64,000 bases of DNA from Rhynchopus sp. YZ270_cl-10. Lineage: Eukaryota > Euglenozoa > Diplonemea > Diplonemida > Diplonemidae. Each line of letters begins with the position of its first letter. Within the stretch, counting starts at the first letter, position 1. Under the pieces are notes generated by a model. It was not told where the DNA came from. It worked only from the letters and a program-made list of their open reading frames with translations, and ran no database searches. Where the stretch lies: positions 372,001 to 436,000 of the forward strand of contig OZ037883.1 in the NCBI GenBank assembly GCA_964035575.1. The letters run 5' to 3'. The translations under genes and the position numbers were made by a program. Of the stretch, positions 21,631 to 33,856 are shown one piece after another.

Positions 21631-22203
21631 GGAAAAAAAAAGAATTTTTGGAACATGCATTTGCCTCGTTTGACAATGCACATAACCCACCTTTTTTTTA
21701 TAAAAGACATTGTTTAAGGAGTCGGGACAATACAGTATTTCAACAGTATGCATTCAATAAATTGGTAGCAGAGAGTTCAAAAGAAAAAGAAAAAAGAAAA
21801 AGAAAAAAGAAAGAATAGTTATTGACGCAAGCACCTCCGACTGACCCACGTACGATGCCATCCATCCGGATGAAAGCACACAAAGAAAAAGAAAGTCGAA
21901 ATGGGTAAAGAAGCCTCCCATGCTCAGGCACCCATAAAAATTGGGGCTTTTTTTAGACAAACAAATTTCTGTGTTTGTCAGCGGCGGGGAGGGAGAGAGA
22001 GAGAGAGAGAGAGATAGAGGATGAAATATAGAAGGTATTGATGACAAATCACAGTGTTTCAGCACCTTTCTTTTTGATAGTATGTGTGTGTCCCTCCCGC
22101 TAGAGGAAAAACTTGGTTGTAGCTTGGTCAGATAAGCACAGAAAGGGGTATCCCGTTTAGGCAATGTGAGAATCCCAAGTCTGCACAAATTTCGGTTTGT
22201 TGC

Positions 22204-22299
22204 GTAAAAAGTGTGTAATAAATATTCTGTGGTGATATTTTTATTACTGCAATACGCTCCCACTGACCTGGTCGTGAAGAGGAAACCTCTTTGAGGCCA
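22204..22299 (+). repeat. Dispersed repeat family E, copy 2
   Basis: Nearly identical to 16261-16358, ending in an A-rich tail with G interruptions. Confidence 0.75.
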
Positions 22300-23179
22300 A
22301 AAAAAAAGAAGAAAAAAAAAGGGGAAAGGGCTAACAACTACGGGATGGACGAGAGAGAGAGAGAGAGAGCCACACAAACTCTAGGGGGTGTGTAAATACA
22401 CATCGTAGATGGCTACAGCCGAGCGGTGAATAAATGAAAGAAAAAAAAAACTCTTTCAAAAGATGACAGGAAAGTACCCACGCCATCTTTATAAATCAAC
22501 AGACCCTCATTGTGAACAACACTGCTGTGCAAGACCAGATAAAAACCAAATCATCGTTTCCAACGGGCCTAGCAGCATGAGTTGTAAAAATGAAGGGGGA
22601 AAAGCTTGCCACGCACAAAGCACTAAATGAAGATCAGCTGCGAGGACTACAGCCCACTCTGTGACAGTGTACCTAAACCAACACACATCGTTCAAGAGTA
22701 CAACATTTTGCACGTCATTTTTGAGTCATCAAACCTGATCCTCGCTTGGTTGTTCAATTCAATGAGTGTTATTTTATTTAGTATTTGATAACACCCGGTT
22801 CTTGGAAGCCGACTGGATCACACAGACCAGCTGTCTACCTGCCATGGGAGATCATTTCTCACCACAACAAAAATCCTGCTAAATTCACGAAAAGAGGGGA
22901 GAAAAAAAAGGGAAAAATAGAGAGAAAAGTTGGTAAGATGTGCCTAATGCTCTCAGACTTGGTCACCTTCGAGAGGAATGTGCCCCCCTCGAAGGGTCCG
23001 ATATCTTCCCTGTAGTCAAGCTTGATAGCATTTCGGCGGATTTCCTGGCGTGGGATCTTTTCCCAGTCTGAAATGTGGGGGCACCTAAACTGCTTCAGTA
23101 CTTGGTCATCTTACAAAAAAAGAGAAGTTGAAAGTGCAAAAAAAATAAATGAAGCTGATGGTGCAAACATACAAAATTG

Positions 23180-23215
23180 AAAGACGGATGTGCCTCTCGT
23201 GCACACACATCAAAA
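23180..23215. repeat. Dispersed hairpin family C, representative copy
   Basis: GATGTGC, loop CTCTCGT, GCACACACATC. Other copies: 1350-1390, 12515-12548, 25918-25960 and 60375-60405. Confidence 0.65.
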
Positions 23216-23992
23216 AGAGAACAGTAGTAAGAAAAATGCGTAAAAAGTAGGTATTTTGTATTAGAGATGGGGGAGGGGGAGAGGGGGAGAAAAAGTCGGA
23301 GAAGAGGATCTTGAGCCTCTCGTGCGCTGGTCACCAGAAAAAAAATATATAGACGGGAGTATACGCATCGATGTTTAACCCTGCCAACCATAATCATAAA
23401 TATATTTTCTTTGGGAAAAAATCTGTTGGGTTCGTAGCGGCCTTTTCAGACATTCTTTCACTACTTTTTTTTTTTTTGGCTAATATTTGCCAATCACTTT
23501 ACCTTGTACTATTCCCGGCCTAATTAAGGAAAAGGCAAGGGACGAATATGTGACTCCTACAGGGTGGTGTGTTGGCAAGAGAGACGTTAGGAAACTCTGC
23601 CTTGATCCACTTCCCTATTGGTATTAAGAACCTTCTAATTTGGGTAGAGTTGAAAATTGAAAAGCGAAAAAAAAATTTTTTTTTAAAAAGGGGGAAAGCA
23701 AATTGACATGATGATGAAAGAAAGTTGAAGTGACGTCATCTCCACGGTCGGAAGGACTAACACCAAAGTTCCCAAAAAAGGAAAGAGAGAGAAAGGGAGA
23801 GGGGCATTAGAAAAGAAAGTGCCTCAATTGAGGTACGCACATTAAAAATAATTCAAAAAAGAAAAAAAGCAAGAATTTGGCTCTTGTAACCTCTCTCTGT
23901 TTGGGCCATACGTCGACAGTTGCAAATCAGAAAAACAGTGGGGTAACATATTGCAAAAACGGAGGGCCATCTGCTTCAACGGACAAAGATTG

Positions 23993-24057
23993 GTGTGGCT
24001 GAAGGGGGGTGTGTCGCATTCTTGCGCACTTTTTGCGCCCCCATTCAGCCACACCAG
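23993..24057. repeat. Family L inverted repeat (GGTGTGGCTGAA ends)
   Basis: TTGGTGTGGCTGAA at the left and TTCAGCCACACCAG at the right form the ends of a 65-bp fold-back with G/C tracts inside. A larger nested version spans 24398-24529, and a single end lies at 9292. These are probably tiny MITEs. Confidence 0.6.
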
Positions 24058-25015
24058 AGATGCTATTTCTTTTTGCAGAAACCACAAATAAATAAACAAA
24101 ACGACATACCCCTCCACTAATTTGCTATTTGCTTTGCACACCCTTTTCCATTCATTTCACAGAGATTTGCTCTTCCAATCCAACGCCATAATGGGGTGTA
24201 CATCATTATTCTTTTTTGCACCAAATTCAAAGGACATAGCAACCATGCAGAACAACTGTATCGACTTGGGGGCACACAACAGACCACCCCCGTGTACGAG
24301 CCAACAATCGTAGAAAAATAAATTGGACCACATACACTGTTTTCAGTCATGACTAAAGCTATTGATGAGTCAAAAAAAAAAAGAAAAAAAGCCTTGTTGG
24401 TGTGGCTGACGACCCCAAAACAGCACAAAATAGCACCTCCCTTCAGCCGCACCAAAAACATATAGATGCCCAGAATAGCAGAAAATAGCCCAAAAAAAAA
24501 AAAGCACCCCCCTTCAACCACACCACTTGTGTACTTACTTGGTCACCAAATAACAAAGGGTATATCCATACCGACACGGAAACACCAAACGGGACAAAAG
24601 CACAGCTGTGAATCTGATACCATACAAACGCCTTCTTACATCGTCTATGGGTGGGGTGCTTCAATATAAGAGATGATCAATAGAGTGATGGGGCTATATG
24701 AGCAGTCCGGACATTGTACTTTCGCACTGCCGGTGCAGGAAACTGGAAACTGTACTCCCAGAAACTGTATCAGTGCAGTGCAAAAAAGAAAGACAATCTG
24801 CTTCAGAATGCAGACACCGGAAACTACCTTATTATTTTTGAAAACTTGGTTGTATTAGTGTAGACACTCAAGGATGAACTCCACTATACAAAACGCTTTT
24901 TGATAAACACGACGATGATCTCTGTGCGACAGATGTCACACTGATGACGTTAAAGCTGCTCCCCGCCTTTTATTTTGTATTGCGCAGCATGTGGAGGTGT
25001 TGTGGACACATGACG

Positions 25016-25083
25016 GTAAAGTAAATGACTTGACCTGTAATTTTATTTGTGGGAAAACCGCAAAGCCAAGTCATTTACTTTAC
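25016..25083. repeat. 17-bp perfect stem with a 34-nt loop
   Basis: GTAAAGTAAATGACTTG at 25016-25032 is the exact reverse complement of 25067-25083. No flanking duplication was seen. Function unknown. Confidence 0.6.
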
Positions 25084-26420
25084 AACATTGTTAAGCGCCC
25101 CCCATAAATAAAACAGAAAAAAAAAATGAAAACAAGGAAAGAAATCTGAGCTATCTAAGAGGGCACAGTATCATGGGGACCCAGCTCTTTCGAAAAGCAA
25201 ATGGGTACCATTACCCTTTTTCGCAGTCACCTCTGTATCGCAAAGCTTAAACCCTCAAAAAAAGGGGGTGTGCGTTAAAGTAAAAAAGATAGTTGACATA
25301 AAATACAACAGCCCACATCACACCTTGGTACATGACCGGTGCACAAATAGGGCAAATGCTGAACAACAGTTTTTCTCATTTATCACCGAGCCGTAAGAAA
25401 CCAACCAGCCCTTCCAGGGAGGACGTGGTAACTTCTAGGGGCTGCTGGGTGAAAATCATTTGTTTTCTAAAGTTGCATTTTTTTTTCTGTCTCTCCGGAA
25501 GGCCGAAGGGGAAGGGAAAGGGGAAAAGGAGCATATCTCGGGCCTCATTGCTGTATCGACCACCCCTCACAGAGAGAGGCAAAAAATCCTGCACTTTCAA
25601 TGACACCCGAAAAGGGGGGATAATACTGTGATTGTTTGCTGGGTTAACAGTAAGGTTTTTTTGGGGGGTTTTTTTTGCTGTGCACGATTGCCGCATACCT
25701 GTCGGTCCCCCGGGAAAAGGTAAAAGGGGGGGGACACGGTGGGTTGCTTTTTGCAGAAGGCACATATTAGGTAGACGAAGAAAAAGGTCTGACCCCGTTT
25801 TTGGTGCATTCAGAAATCGGTCAACGACCTGTCAGTGACCTGTCAATATCGACCCCTCCCGGAGCACCAGTTTTAGTTTCGGTTTCTAGTTCCTTCAAGG
25901 AAAAAAAAAAAAGGAAAGTTGAAAGATGAATATGCCTCAGGTGCATACACATTTAAGGAAAAAAAAGCCAACACAAGATAGGCTACAGGGGAGCAATGCG
26001 CCCTGAGAAAGAAGAAAAGAGAGAAAAGTTTTACATGAGAAACCTTAGGCGGTTCGGCACCTTTTAAAAAAACTTTTTGACAACGGCCGCAGAGGCACAT
26101 ATTATAATTTGACGTATTAGTAGAGTGTATAGATTATAGTTTCACTTTTTATCAATATTGAAACGGAAATGCTAGAAATAACACGTACGCAATATCCACT
26201 TTTAACTTGTATAGAGAAAACAGTGGAGTAGATAAAATACACAAAGACAGTAGGGTAAGATGCTACAGCCTCTCATGTTTTGTCACTTTTTACCAAAACG
26301 AGTATTGAAAAGGTATCTCGATGAACCTAAGCCTCTCCTCAGGCACCTTGAAAAGCGGAGAGCATGCAGACACCTGGAATGGGCTGGCAACTGGCAGGGA
26401 ATGCCTCCACATCTCTTAAC

Positions 26421-28520
26421 TTAACCTTCCTCCATCTTGACAACGTAGACCTTAGAGAGCACACCCTCTATCGTGACGGGGGCAGTGCGGAGACGTATCA
26501 ACCGCTTGAGAGAGACAGGAAACTCTCTTTGGGTGTCGAGCATTGAGAAGAGACAGACACTCTGCTCAAGCTGCGAGAGGTGGCAGAGGGACCAGCTCAC
26601 CTGCACCGCACTGCCTACTACTGTCAAAAACTTTTGCCGATAGGACCCTACATCACCATGCTGCACCGTCCCTGTTACCAGACTCGACGCTTCAAGCGAT
26701 TCACCTATACCACGTTTGAGGATCTGGATGAAGTGGATTGCACTGTCAACATGCGATCGGGATACTCTCGACAAATTCCACCCTACACAGACACGCGACC
26801 CCATCACGGTCACCAGCGTGCCTGCACACCGCTCCAACGCAATGTGGAGGGCCTCAAGCCCACTATTGAGACGCTCCGCGACCCGCATGCCCTTCCCTGT
26901 GTTGAGCTGCACGACACCCATCGTTGCGTCTGAGGTGCGCAGTTCCGAGCACGGAACTCTAGGAACCATTTCATTAGGAAACACCCCATGCTCGCTTGAA
27001 CTCGAGGAGCCCGACACCCTACTCTCCAAAGGACAGTACTGCCGTGCACTGAGAGCAGCAGGCCAGAGATGACGCACATCCACTGTCTCTGATACACCAC
27101 GAAGGGCAACTACATGAGGATCCGTAAAGGTGCAGTTATGGTGCGCATTTTGTGCGCACAGCGTATCCCAGACACTCTCCGAAACACACACTGCACCAGG
27201 CATGCAGTGTGCCTCAAGCCTGGCTGCGACGTTCACCGTTGGCCCCAAATAGTCAATCCTCTTTGTCAACGAGTTTTCTTCTATCGTAACTGGGCCGCTG
27301 TTCATCCCGACACGCACGGTGACACCACCCCACAGCTTCTGCCGAGCACAGATTGGTACATCAAGGAGTGCGCTGGGCCAATCTGCGGAGAGGAGGTTCT
27401 CATGTGCAAGAAGGCCGAACTCCAGCCCAGACCCTACCGTGCCAAAGGCTACCATGAAGGCGTCTCCTATGGTCTTCACTTCATATCCTTGGCAGGATTC
27501 GATGGCCGCACGCATGAGGGTGTTGTGGATTTTGATTGCTTTCCGCATGGCTTCTGGCGCCTTTTCCCATATTGTTGTTGAAGCTCGGATGTCAGTAAAA
27601 ACGATGGTCGCGCTTCCATTTGGGACGCCTGGTGGGATGGAAGAGAGAAGAGGGTTTCCTGTTGCTTCAACAGGGTCGTCTTGGGAGTGGGTCAGTTGAT
27701 CGAAGAGGCCTGCAGGGAGATACCGTTTGTATTGTCGGAGGTTGTGTTCGATGCTCCACAACGCAGCGTGCATGCCAGGGGGGAGTGCTGAGGGGTGCGT
27801 ATCCCTTAGGATCTCCCCCACCCTGTCCACATCATACTCCGACAGCAACGTCGCGATATCCTGCACCACCGATATCGTCTTCACCATCGCATCCTGCTCA
27901 CTCAACACCTCCCTCGCAAACCCTCTCGTTATCACAAAATCTACCACAAAAACGCACAGCAGCAAACCCCCATATAAAGGCGCCAACTCCCCTTTGCATG
28001 GCAACTTCCCACACTCCCCCATTTTTTCCCATACTTCCATTCGGTCTGATTGAGACGAAGTAAAACGGACGTCGAATAGGCCAAACCGGAGGGTCTCTTC
28101 TGCAGACATGAGGGCAACCCAGAGGGAGATGGCTCCAAGGAGCGAAGCTGCGCAGGGGCGACTGACGCGAAGCACCATGGCGAGATCGATGAGGATGACG
28201 AAGGCTACCCATGCACCACTCCAGGTGCCCCGTAGGTCGAGATCTGCGAGGCAAAGGGCCGTGAAGGATGCATAGAGATAGGCGCATATGGCACCCTGGT
28301 GGACAGCGTGCCCGCTAGACATGTACAAAATCATCGAGACATTGACGGAGCACAACACAGCGCATGCGGCCGCTAACAGCTCCCGCCGTACCATCACCAC
28401 CATCAGCACCGCCCCAACAACAAGTCCCACACACGAATACTGAAACAAAATCTCTCTTGCCCTCCTCTCCGCACCACGCAACTGACCCCCCAAGGAAACA
28501 GTCTGCTCATACCATTGCAT
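26421..28520 (-). CDS. Multi-span adenylyl cyclase with a degenerate second cyclase domain (paralogue 1)
   Basis: Membrane enzyme of 699 residues making cAMP from ATP. The N-terminal half has about six hydrophobic spans, followed by a linker and YKRYLPAGLFDQL. A class III cyclase domain spans about 300-490: FTDIRAST (metal Asp310), EVKTIGD (Lys349, metal Asp353), and DYLGPTVNVAAR (Asp423, Asn430, Arg434). Lys plus Asp at these positions specify adenine, so adenylyl rather than guanylyl cyclase is inferred. A second domain, about 530-690, keeps the fold pattern (ATMGVVQLN, VTVMGSRVCVGWN, VTGTVQHGDVG, FLTVVGSAVQ) but lacks both metal Asp residues and the Asn/Arg pair, so it is probably structural or regulatory. 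The start is taken at 28520 because a polypyrimidine tract and CTGCAG lie between this ATG and the one at 28637. Paralogue of 60542-62692. Confidence 0.88.
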   Translation of the reverse strand: MQWYEQTVSLGGQLRGAERRAREILFQYSCVGLVVGAVLMVVMVRRELLAAACAVLCSVNVSMILYMSSGHAVHQGAICAYLYASFTALCLADLDLRGTWSGAWVAFVILIDLAMVLRVSRPCAASLLGAISLWVALMSAEETLRFGLFDVRFTSSQSDRMEVWEKMGECGKLPCKGELAPLYGGLLLCVFVVDFVITRGFAREVLSEQDAMVKTISVVQDIATLLSEYDVDRVGEILRDTHPSALPPGMHAALWSIEHNLRQYKRYLPAGLFDQLTHSQDDPVEATGNPLLSSIPPGVPNGSATIVFTDIRASTTIWEKAPEAMRKAIKIHNTLMRAAIESCQGYEVKTIGDAFMVAFGTVGSGLEFGLLAHENLLSADWPSALLDVPICARQKLWGGVTVRVGMNSGPVTIEENSLTKRIDYLGPTVNVAARLEAHCMPGAVCVSESVWDTLCAQNAHHNCTFTDPHVVALRGVSETVDVRHLWPAALSARQYCPLESRVSGSSSSSEHGVFPNEMVPRVPCSELRTSDATMGVVQLNTGKGMRVAERLNSGLEALHIALERCAGTLVTVMGSRVCVGWNLSRVSRSHVDSAIHFIQILKRGIGESLEASSLVTGTVQHGDVGSYRQKFLTVVGSAVQVSWSLCHLSQLEQSVCLFSMLDTQREFPVSLKRLIRLRTAPVTIEGVLSKVYVVKMEEG

Positions 28521-28541
28521 TGTTGTTATTTGCACTAAGGC

Positions 28542-28605
28542 CTGCAGAGAGGTGAGAGGTAAGAGAAGAGGGGGAGGGATTGAGTAGGGGGGATGATCTG
28601 AAGGG
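28542..28605 (-). promoter_or_regulatory. Splice-acceptor-like polypyrimidine/AG site before adenylyl cyclase 1
   Basis: A C/T-rich run of about 60 nt on the minus strand ends CTCTGCAG, 21 nt before the ATG at 28520. It is the longest such tract in the window and argues against the upstream ATG at 28637. Confidence 0.55.
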
Positions 28606-29099
28606 GGGGCTCGAGAGAGGAAAGAAAAAAATGACATTATTTTGATTTGGTTCTAACTTAGGTAAATGGGGAGGGGAGGCTGTACGTGCAACGTCTCTGA
28701 TGGACGCAGGCACCGTGCGGTAAATGATTGGAGGATGGGAGGGCGGGCATAATAGGGTTAGAAGAAAACCTGTGCAACTAAAAAGACGGCAGGAAAAAAG
28801 AAGAAACAAAAAGGGGGCGGCTGTTCGGTTCTTAAGAACAGAAAGCATGCGGGGCCACCTAGGTGGATTCGACTAAGTGGGAGCGGTGAAGTTAGAGATC
28901 CATTAAGAGAGGATCCTTCCTACCTGGCAGCATTTGTCGAAAAGCCGCCTCCAATACAGGCAAGTGGGGTTACAGTAGCCCAGTAGCCCCGTCAGATTAC
29001 CGCACATTCCCCAAAATCAGCCAAATTTATTTGAACAATATTTGAGTATCAGCTCCTTTTCATAGAGAGCAAAACAAACAAAAAAACGGACATAACATT
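28606..29099. other. Intergenic spacer
   Basis: Between adenylyl cyclase 1 and the left end of the TIR-bounded element. I see no gene and no clear repeat apart from short A-runs. Confidence 0.4.
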
Positions 29100-29157
29100 G
29101 GGAAGCCTCTTTTTTACTTTCAACGGATGTCATCCGTCCGATTTTGAGAAACCCCCC

Positions 29158-30123
29158 CCCTCTAGGGGCGTCAGCCCTTAAGGAAATCCTTAAGAAACCT
29201 TGTCACAAAACCATTTTTTTGAGTTTTAGGTTAAGGAATCCACTAAAATAGTCGTAATTGGCCCCAAAACCACCTCCCGATCACAAAAATATGTCATTAA
29301 AACCACAGACGACCTTAACAGAGGCTTTGTTACCAAAAAAAATTGGGGTTTTTCTGAAAAAACACCCCAAAACCGCGTAACGCTCGCGTAACGCTATTCA
29401 CCGATTTTCGAACCCTTTTTGAAACATGGCTCTAAGTTCCACCAAGTCCCTCTAAACACCCCGAAACCGCCTGGGTACCCCTCCTGGTTTCCTGGAGGTG
29501 GTCATATTCTATTCTGTCGCTACTCTGTCGCTCATTGTCAGGGGGAACAGCAATGGACCACAACGCATTTTTGACCCCAAAAACATGGCACTCCACCTAT
29601 TATGAGGTCCGGGAATCAATTCCGGGGTGATTTTTGGACTTTAGAGATGTTGTGGAGGTCTCATTGGGGGTGTTAATGCTCATGACAAGGTAAAAAAGCA
29701 AGCATTTTTTGATAAAAAATGGAGCTTTTGGGTGTGTCAAATAGCTCTGAGACTCCTCTGGGGGCCGGAAAAGCCCCCAAAACCACATATTTTCACCCCA
29801 GAACCTATCCCGAGGGGTACCCAGGCGGTTTCGGGGTGTTTAGAGGGACTTGGTGGAACTTAGAGCCATGTTTCAAAAAGGGTTCGAAAATCGGTGAATA
29901 GCGTTACGCGAGCGTTACGCGGTTTTGGGGTGTTTTTTCAGAAAAACCCCAATTTTTTTTGGTAACAAAGCCTCTGTTAAGGTCGTCTGTGGTTTTAATG
30001 ACATATTTTTGTGATCGGGAGGTGGTTTTGGGGCCAAATACGACTATTTTAGTGGATTTCTTAACCTAAAACTCAAAAAAATGGTTTTGTGACAGAAAAA
30101 CCCCCTAGGCTGACGCCCCTACC
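29158..30123. repeat. Fold-back repeat with 315-bp arms
   Basis: Arm 29158-29480 and arm 29811-30123 are near-perfect inverted copies, starting at CTAGGGGCGTCAGCC and its complement, separated by about 330 bp. The single strand could form a very long hairpin. Confidence 0.85.
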
Positions 30124-30285
30124 CCCCCCGGAGAAGATTGTAAATTTGGCAACCTGAAGTTTTCGGCTTTTGGACAGACGTAAAAAAATTCGAAAACCAG
30201 CGGAAGTGGATTTCCGAGCTCCCCGCTTTTCACCACAAAAAAAATCGACCACTTTAGTGGAGTAGAAGTTAATTTAAAGTGGCTC

Positions 30286-30866
30286 CAGTACACAGTACAC
30301 AGTACACAGTACACAGTACACAGTACACAGTACACAGTACACAGTACACAGTACACAGTACACAGTACACAGTACACAGTACACAGTACACAGTACACAG
30401 TACACAGTACACAGTACACAGTACACAGTACACAGTACACAGTACACAGTACACAGTACACAGTACACAGTACACAGTACACAGTACACAGTACACAGTA
30501 CACAGTACACAGTACACAGTACACAGTACACAGTACACAGTACACAGTACACAGTACACAGTACACAGTACACAGTACACAGTACACAGTACACAGTACA
30601 CAGTACACAGTACACAGTACACAGTACACAGTACACAGTACACAGTACACAGTACACAGTACACAGTACACAGTACACAGTACACAGTACACAGTACACA
30701 GTACACAGTACACAGTACACAGTACACAGTACACAGTACACAGTACACAGTACACAGTACACAGTACACAGTACACAGTACACAGTACACAGTACACAGT
30801 ACACAGTACACAGTACACAGTACACAGTACACAGTACACAGTACACAGTACACAGTACACAGTACA
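30286..30866. repeat. Heptamer array (ACAGTAC)n, about 83 units
   Basis: Second array of the same 7-bp unit as at 15575-16000, nested in the TIR-bounded element. It is almost free of variants. Confidence 0.97.
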
Positions 30867-31063
30867 GTGAAGTCAATTTAAAGGCTCCACGGGTGTTTTT
30901 GTTGGGTTTATACAGTAACGTTTTGGGATTTCAGTGCATAAAGGGTCGGCTCCACCAAAAGTTGCGTACCGTGGAGTGTGTTCCTGAATAAAAACAAGTA
31001 ATTGCTATCGGAAAAAAAACCGGGTGTGCTGTGGAACTCCCCTCTGAAAAAAATATAATCTAC

Positions 31064-31390
31064 AACACGCCAGCATTCTGCTCTTCTGCAGGTATGCTAA
31101 AACGCTCTTCGTACGCTGGACCCACTGGGATGCCTGCATCTGAAACTTTTAAACAGTGGGGCTGTTATCTTCGTCCAGCACCATCTGCTCGATCGCGTTA
31201 TTGGACGTAGTCTCGGCAGGCTCGATAACCATTCAATCGGGCGGCCTCGGCATGTTCCAGCTCGTAGTCGTCCACAGGCTCCCACGCATCGTCGTCGTCA
31301 CCAGAGCAGTGCGGAAGGAACACATAATGCACAGACGACAACACGTCGTCGATCGCACCAGGCATCGTCACATCAGCACCTCCAGAAAAT
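31064..31390 (-). pseudogene. Coding-like fragments, unrecognised and out of frame
   Basis: The minus strand here is more GC-rich than its surroundings and reads like protein in pieces: MPGAIDDVLSSVHYVFLPHC... (55 residues from ATG at about 31365), then in another frame IEPAETTSNNAIEQMVLDED, then in the first frame again or a new exon VSDAGIPVGPAYEERFS up to a TAG near 31064. A TTTCAG lies before the last piece. It may be a gene carried by the element and since broken, or a small spliced gene; I recognise no family. Confidence 0.3.
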
Positions 31391-31651
31391 CGCCAGGATG
31401 CTATGGTGGTTTCGAAAATCGCGCGGAGTTATCCACAACACACCCCATTTTTTTTCTTAGCAATTAGTTGTTCTTGTTATTATTGTTTTCCACACCTTCC
31501 TTCAACCCTTGTAGGATCAGTTCGTATTTTTTTCGCGAAAACATGAAATTACACATTTCAAGAGAACAAAAAATTAAAAAGGGTTCGCCACCTAAATGGG
31601 ACGCCGTAAACCATAATTCCTCAGTGTCAGCCGCATCATTTCAATGAAACC

Positions 31652-32398
31652 AAAAAGTGGCTTATTTGCATTTTTGGGCTCCGCCCGTGCAGCGGTGGGG
31701 TCATTTCGGAAAATTGGACAATTTTTTGGCCACTTAAATTTTGAGAAATATGAGCCCGGTTCCTTATACGTGGGGCCCATTTTTGGCCAAAAATTTTCTC
31801 AAAATCGACGAAATTAAAATTAGACCCCTTACCCCCCCCCAGAATCATTTCAATACACTACCTGTATTGGTTGCTGACGCGTGTATACAGGAAGGTTGGG
31901 AAAAAGTGGCTTATTTGCATTTTTGGGCTCCGCCCGTGCAGCGGTGGGGTCATTTCGGAAAATTGGACAATTTTTTGGCCACTTAAATTTTGAGAAATAT
32001 GAGCCCGGTTCCTTATACGTGGGGCCCATTTTTGGCCAAAAATTTTCTCAAAATCGACGAAATTAAAATTAGACCCCTTACCCCCCCCCAGAATCATTTC
32101 AATACACTACCTGTATTGGTTGCTGACGCGTGTATACAGGAAGGTTGGGAAAAAGTGGCTTATTTGCATTTTTGGGCTCCGCCCGTGCAGCGGTGGGGTC
32201 ATTTCGGAAAATTGGACAATTTTTTGGCCACTTAAATTTTGAGAAATATGAGCCCGGTTCCTTATACGTGGGGCCCATTTTTGGCCAAAAATTTTCTCAA
32301 AATCGACGAAATTAAAATTAGACCCCTTACCCCCCCCCAGAATCATTTCAATACACTACCTGTATTGGTTGCTGACGCGTGTATACAGGAAGGTTGGG
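31652..32398. repeat. Three tandem copies of a 249-bp repeat
   Basis: Units begin at 31652, 31901 and 32150 with AAAAAGTGGCTTATTTGC and are practically identical. A diverged relative of the GGGCCCATTTTTGGCCAAAA part occurs at about 58890-58990. Confidence 0.95.
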
Positions 32399-33856
32399 AA
32401 AATGGTAGGAATTGAAAGATTCGTAAAAAATAAATCCAAAGGAAAAAAATCGAAAACCTTCTTCAAAAGAAATCCAACTTAGAGACGCCACTGTGCTGCG
32501 ACCCAAAGAGGAGGTTTTCTTAAGGAATTCCTTAAGAAACCTGCGTAGAAACGTTCCCAAAGGGGGTACCACAGCCAAAAATCATCTAACCATCCACAGA
32601 GGCATAAAAAAAATCGTGCGACCCCGGAATTGAACGTTTTCGTAACCGATCTTTCCAAATAAATAAAATTCGAAAAAAAAATTTTTGAAGAAAATTCATA
32701 AAATCCATGTGACCACGGTTTTGTACTAGACCCCCCCCCGTTGCCAAATTACCAAACTTTTCCGCTCACCCCCCCGGAGACCCCCCCCCCCCCCCCCCCC
32801 CCTCTAGGGGGGTCCGTCCGGCCGTTTTTGCTGTCCAAAACCGCTTTTTTTGAAGAAAACCCCCGAAAAAACACTCAAAACCACCCAAAACCCCCCCGAA
32901 ACCACCCGAAAACCACCCAAAATTACGAAAAATGCACTTCTGAGCACCAATTTTTATTTTTTTCTGACTTTTTGGGCTTTAGAGTGCGAAAATGTCAAAA
33001 AGGGGGGTATACGGGTAGTTTAAGCGTTGCAGACACATACACATCCCCAAAAATACACCCAAGGGCCCCAAAAAGCTGCAAAAACCACACATTTCCACCT
33101 CGGGACCCCAGCGGAGGTGGGCTGAGGTGGTTTTTGGGTGTTTTGAATTTACATCAGTTTTTTTTGATGAAAAAATCGTGTTTTCTAACCGTTTTTAGCC
33201 GGGAGTAAGTGTTGCAAAGTGTTGCATAGCCGGCTCATACCCGTTGCATGCCATTTCATGGCCCAAAAAAGCCTACCGAGTGTCCCAAATGCTATTTTTC
33301 ACCCCACATGAGGTCTGGGAGTCATTTCCTGGGGTATTTGGACACTATGACGACTGTCATATTACTTTTTTTGGGGTTTTCAGGACGGGCTATGTTTGAA
33401 GGAGGGGCTATGTTTAAGCTTTCGAGGCACACACGCACACTGAAAAATGCATCTGGGACCCACACAGGACCCCCAAAAAGCTGTAAAACTATATATTACC
33501 ACCTCGGGAACCCAGAGGAGGTGGACCGAGGTGTTTTTCGGGTCTTTAGATGGAGTTTTATATGATCGGAGAATTTTTTTGTCAAGTGTTGCATTTTGCC
33601 ACAAAGTGTGACGCGAGCGTGACGGTATTTTGAGGGGTTTTTCACAAAAAAATCAATTTTTTTTAGTCGGGAAAGTCTCTGTAGAGGTTGTCAGGTGGTT
33701 TATTGGGATATTTGGGTGATCCCCAGGGCGATTTGCGCCCAGGTACGACCTTTTTAGTGGATTTCTTCACCTAAATTTCAAAAAAATGGTTTTGGACAGC
33801 AAATCCTTAAGGAATTCCTTCTACGTGGACCCCCCTACCCCCCCCCCCTCCCCCCC
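32399..33856. other. Second, diverged fold-back and C-rich tracts inside the element
   Basis: Contains a run of 22 C at 32781-32802 and a fold-back whose right part (33590-33840) is related to the right arm at 29900-30120, sharing TTTTAGTGGATTTCTT and the GACGCGAGCGTGACG-type motif. No gene seen. Confidence 0.55.

Larger units (their letters stand above)
19904..26420. other. 6.5-kb gene-free region of dispersed repeats and inverted-repeat elements
   Basis: I find no protein gene. Contents: a perfect 13-bp hairpin (20444-20472), GCGCCTGCGGCGC motif (20628-20655), a palindrome-rich MITE-like element (21172-21630), a family D copy (21818-21885), (GA)n tracts (21992-22014, 22352-22370), family E (22204-22299), a family C copy (23180-23215), family L inverted repeats (23993-24057 and 24398-24529), a 17-bp stem (25016-25083), a partial family F copy (25290-25350), and family B copies (22932-22972, 26250-26290, 26322-26353). 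Short tandem TTGACAGGT-type units occur near 25818-25850. Confidence 0.5.

Noticed and set aside
22405-22440. tRNA-like A box (GGCTACAGCCGAGCGGTGAA)
   Set aside because: No anticodon arm, T arm or acceptor follows; chance or an old fragment.
28521-28637. Start of cyclase 1 at the ATG at 28637
   Set aside because: The extra 39 residues are translated from a polypyrimidine tract ending in CTGCAG that looks like an acceptor site.
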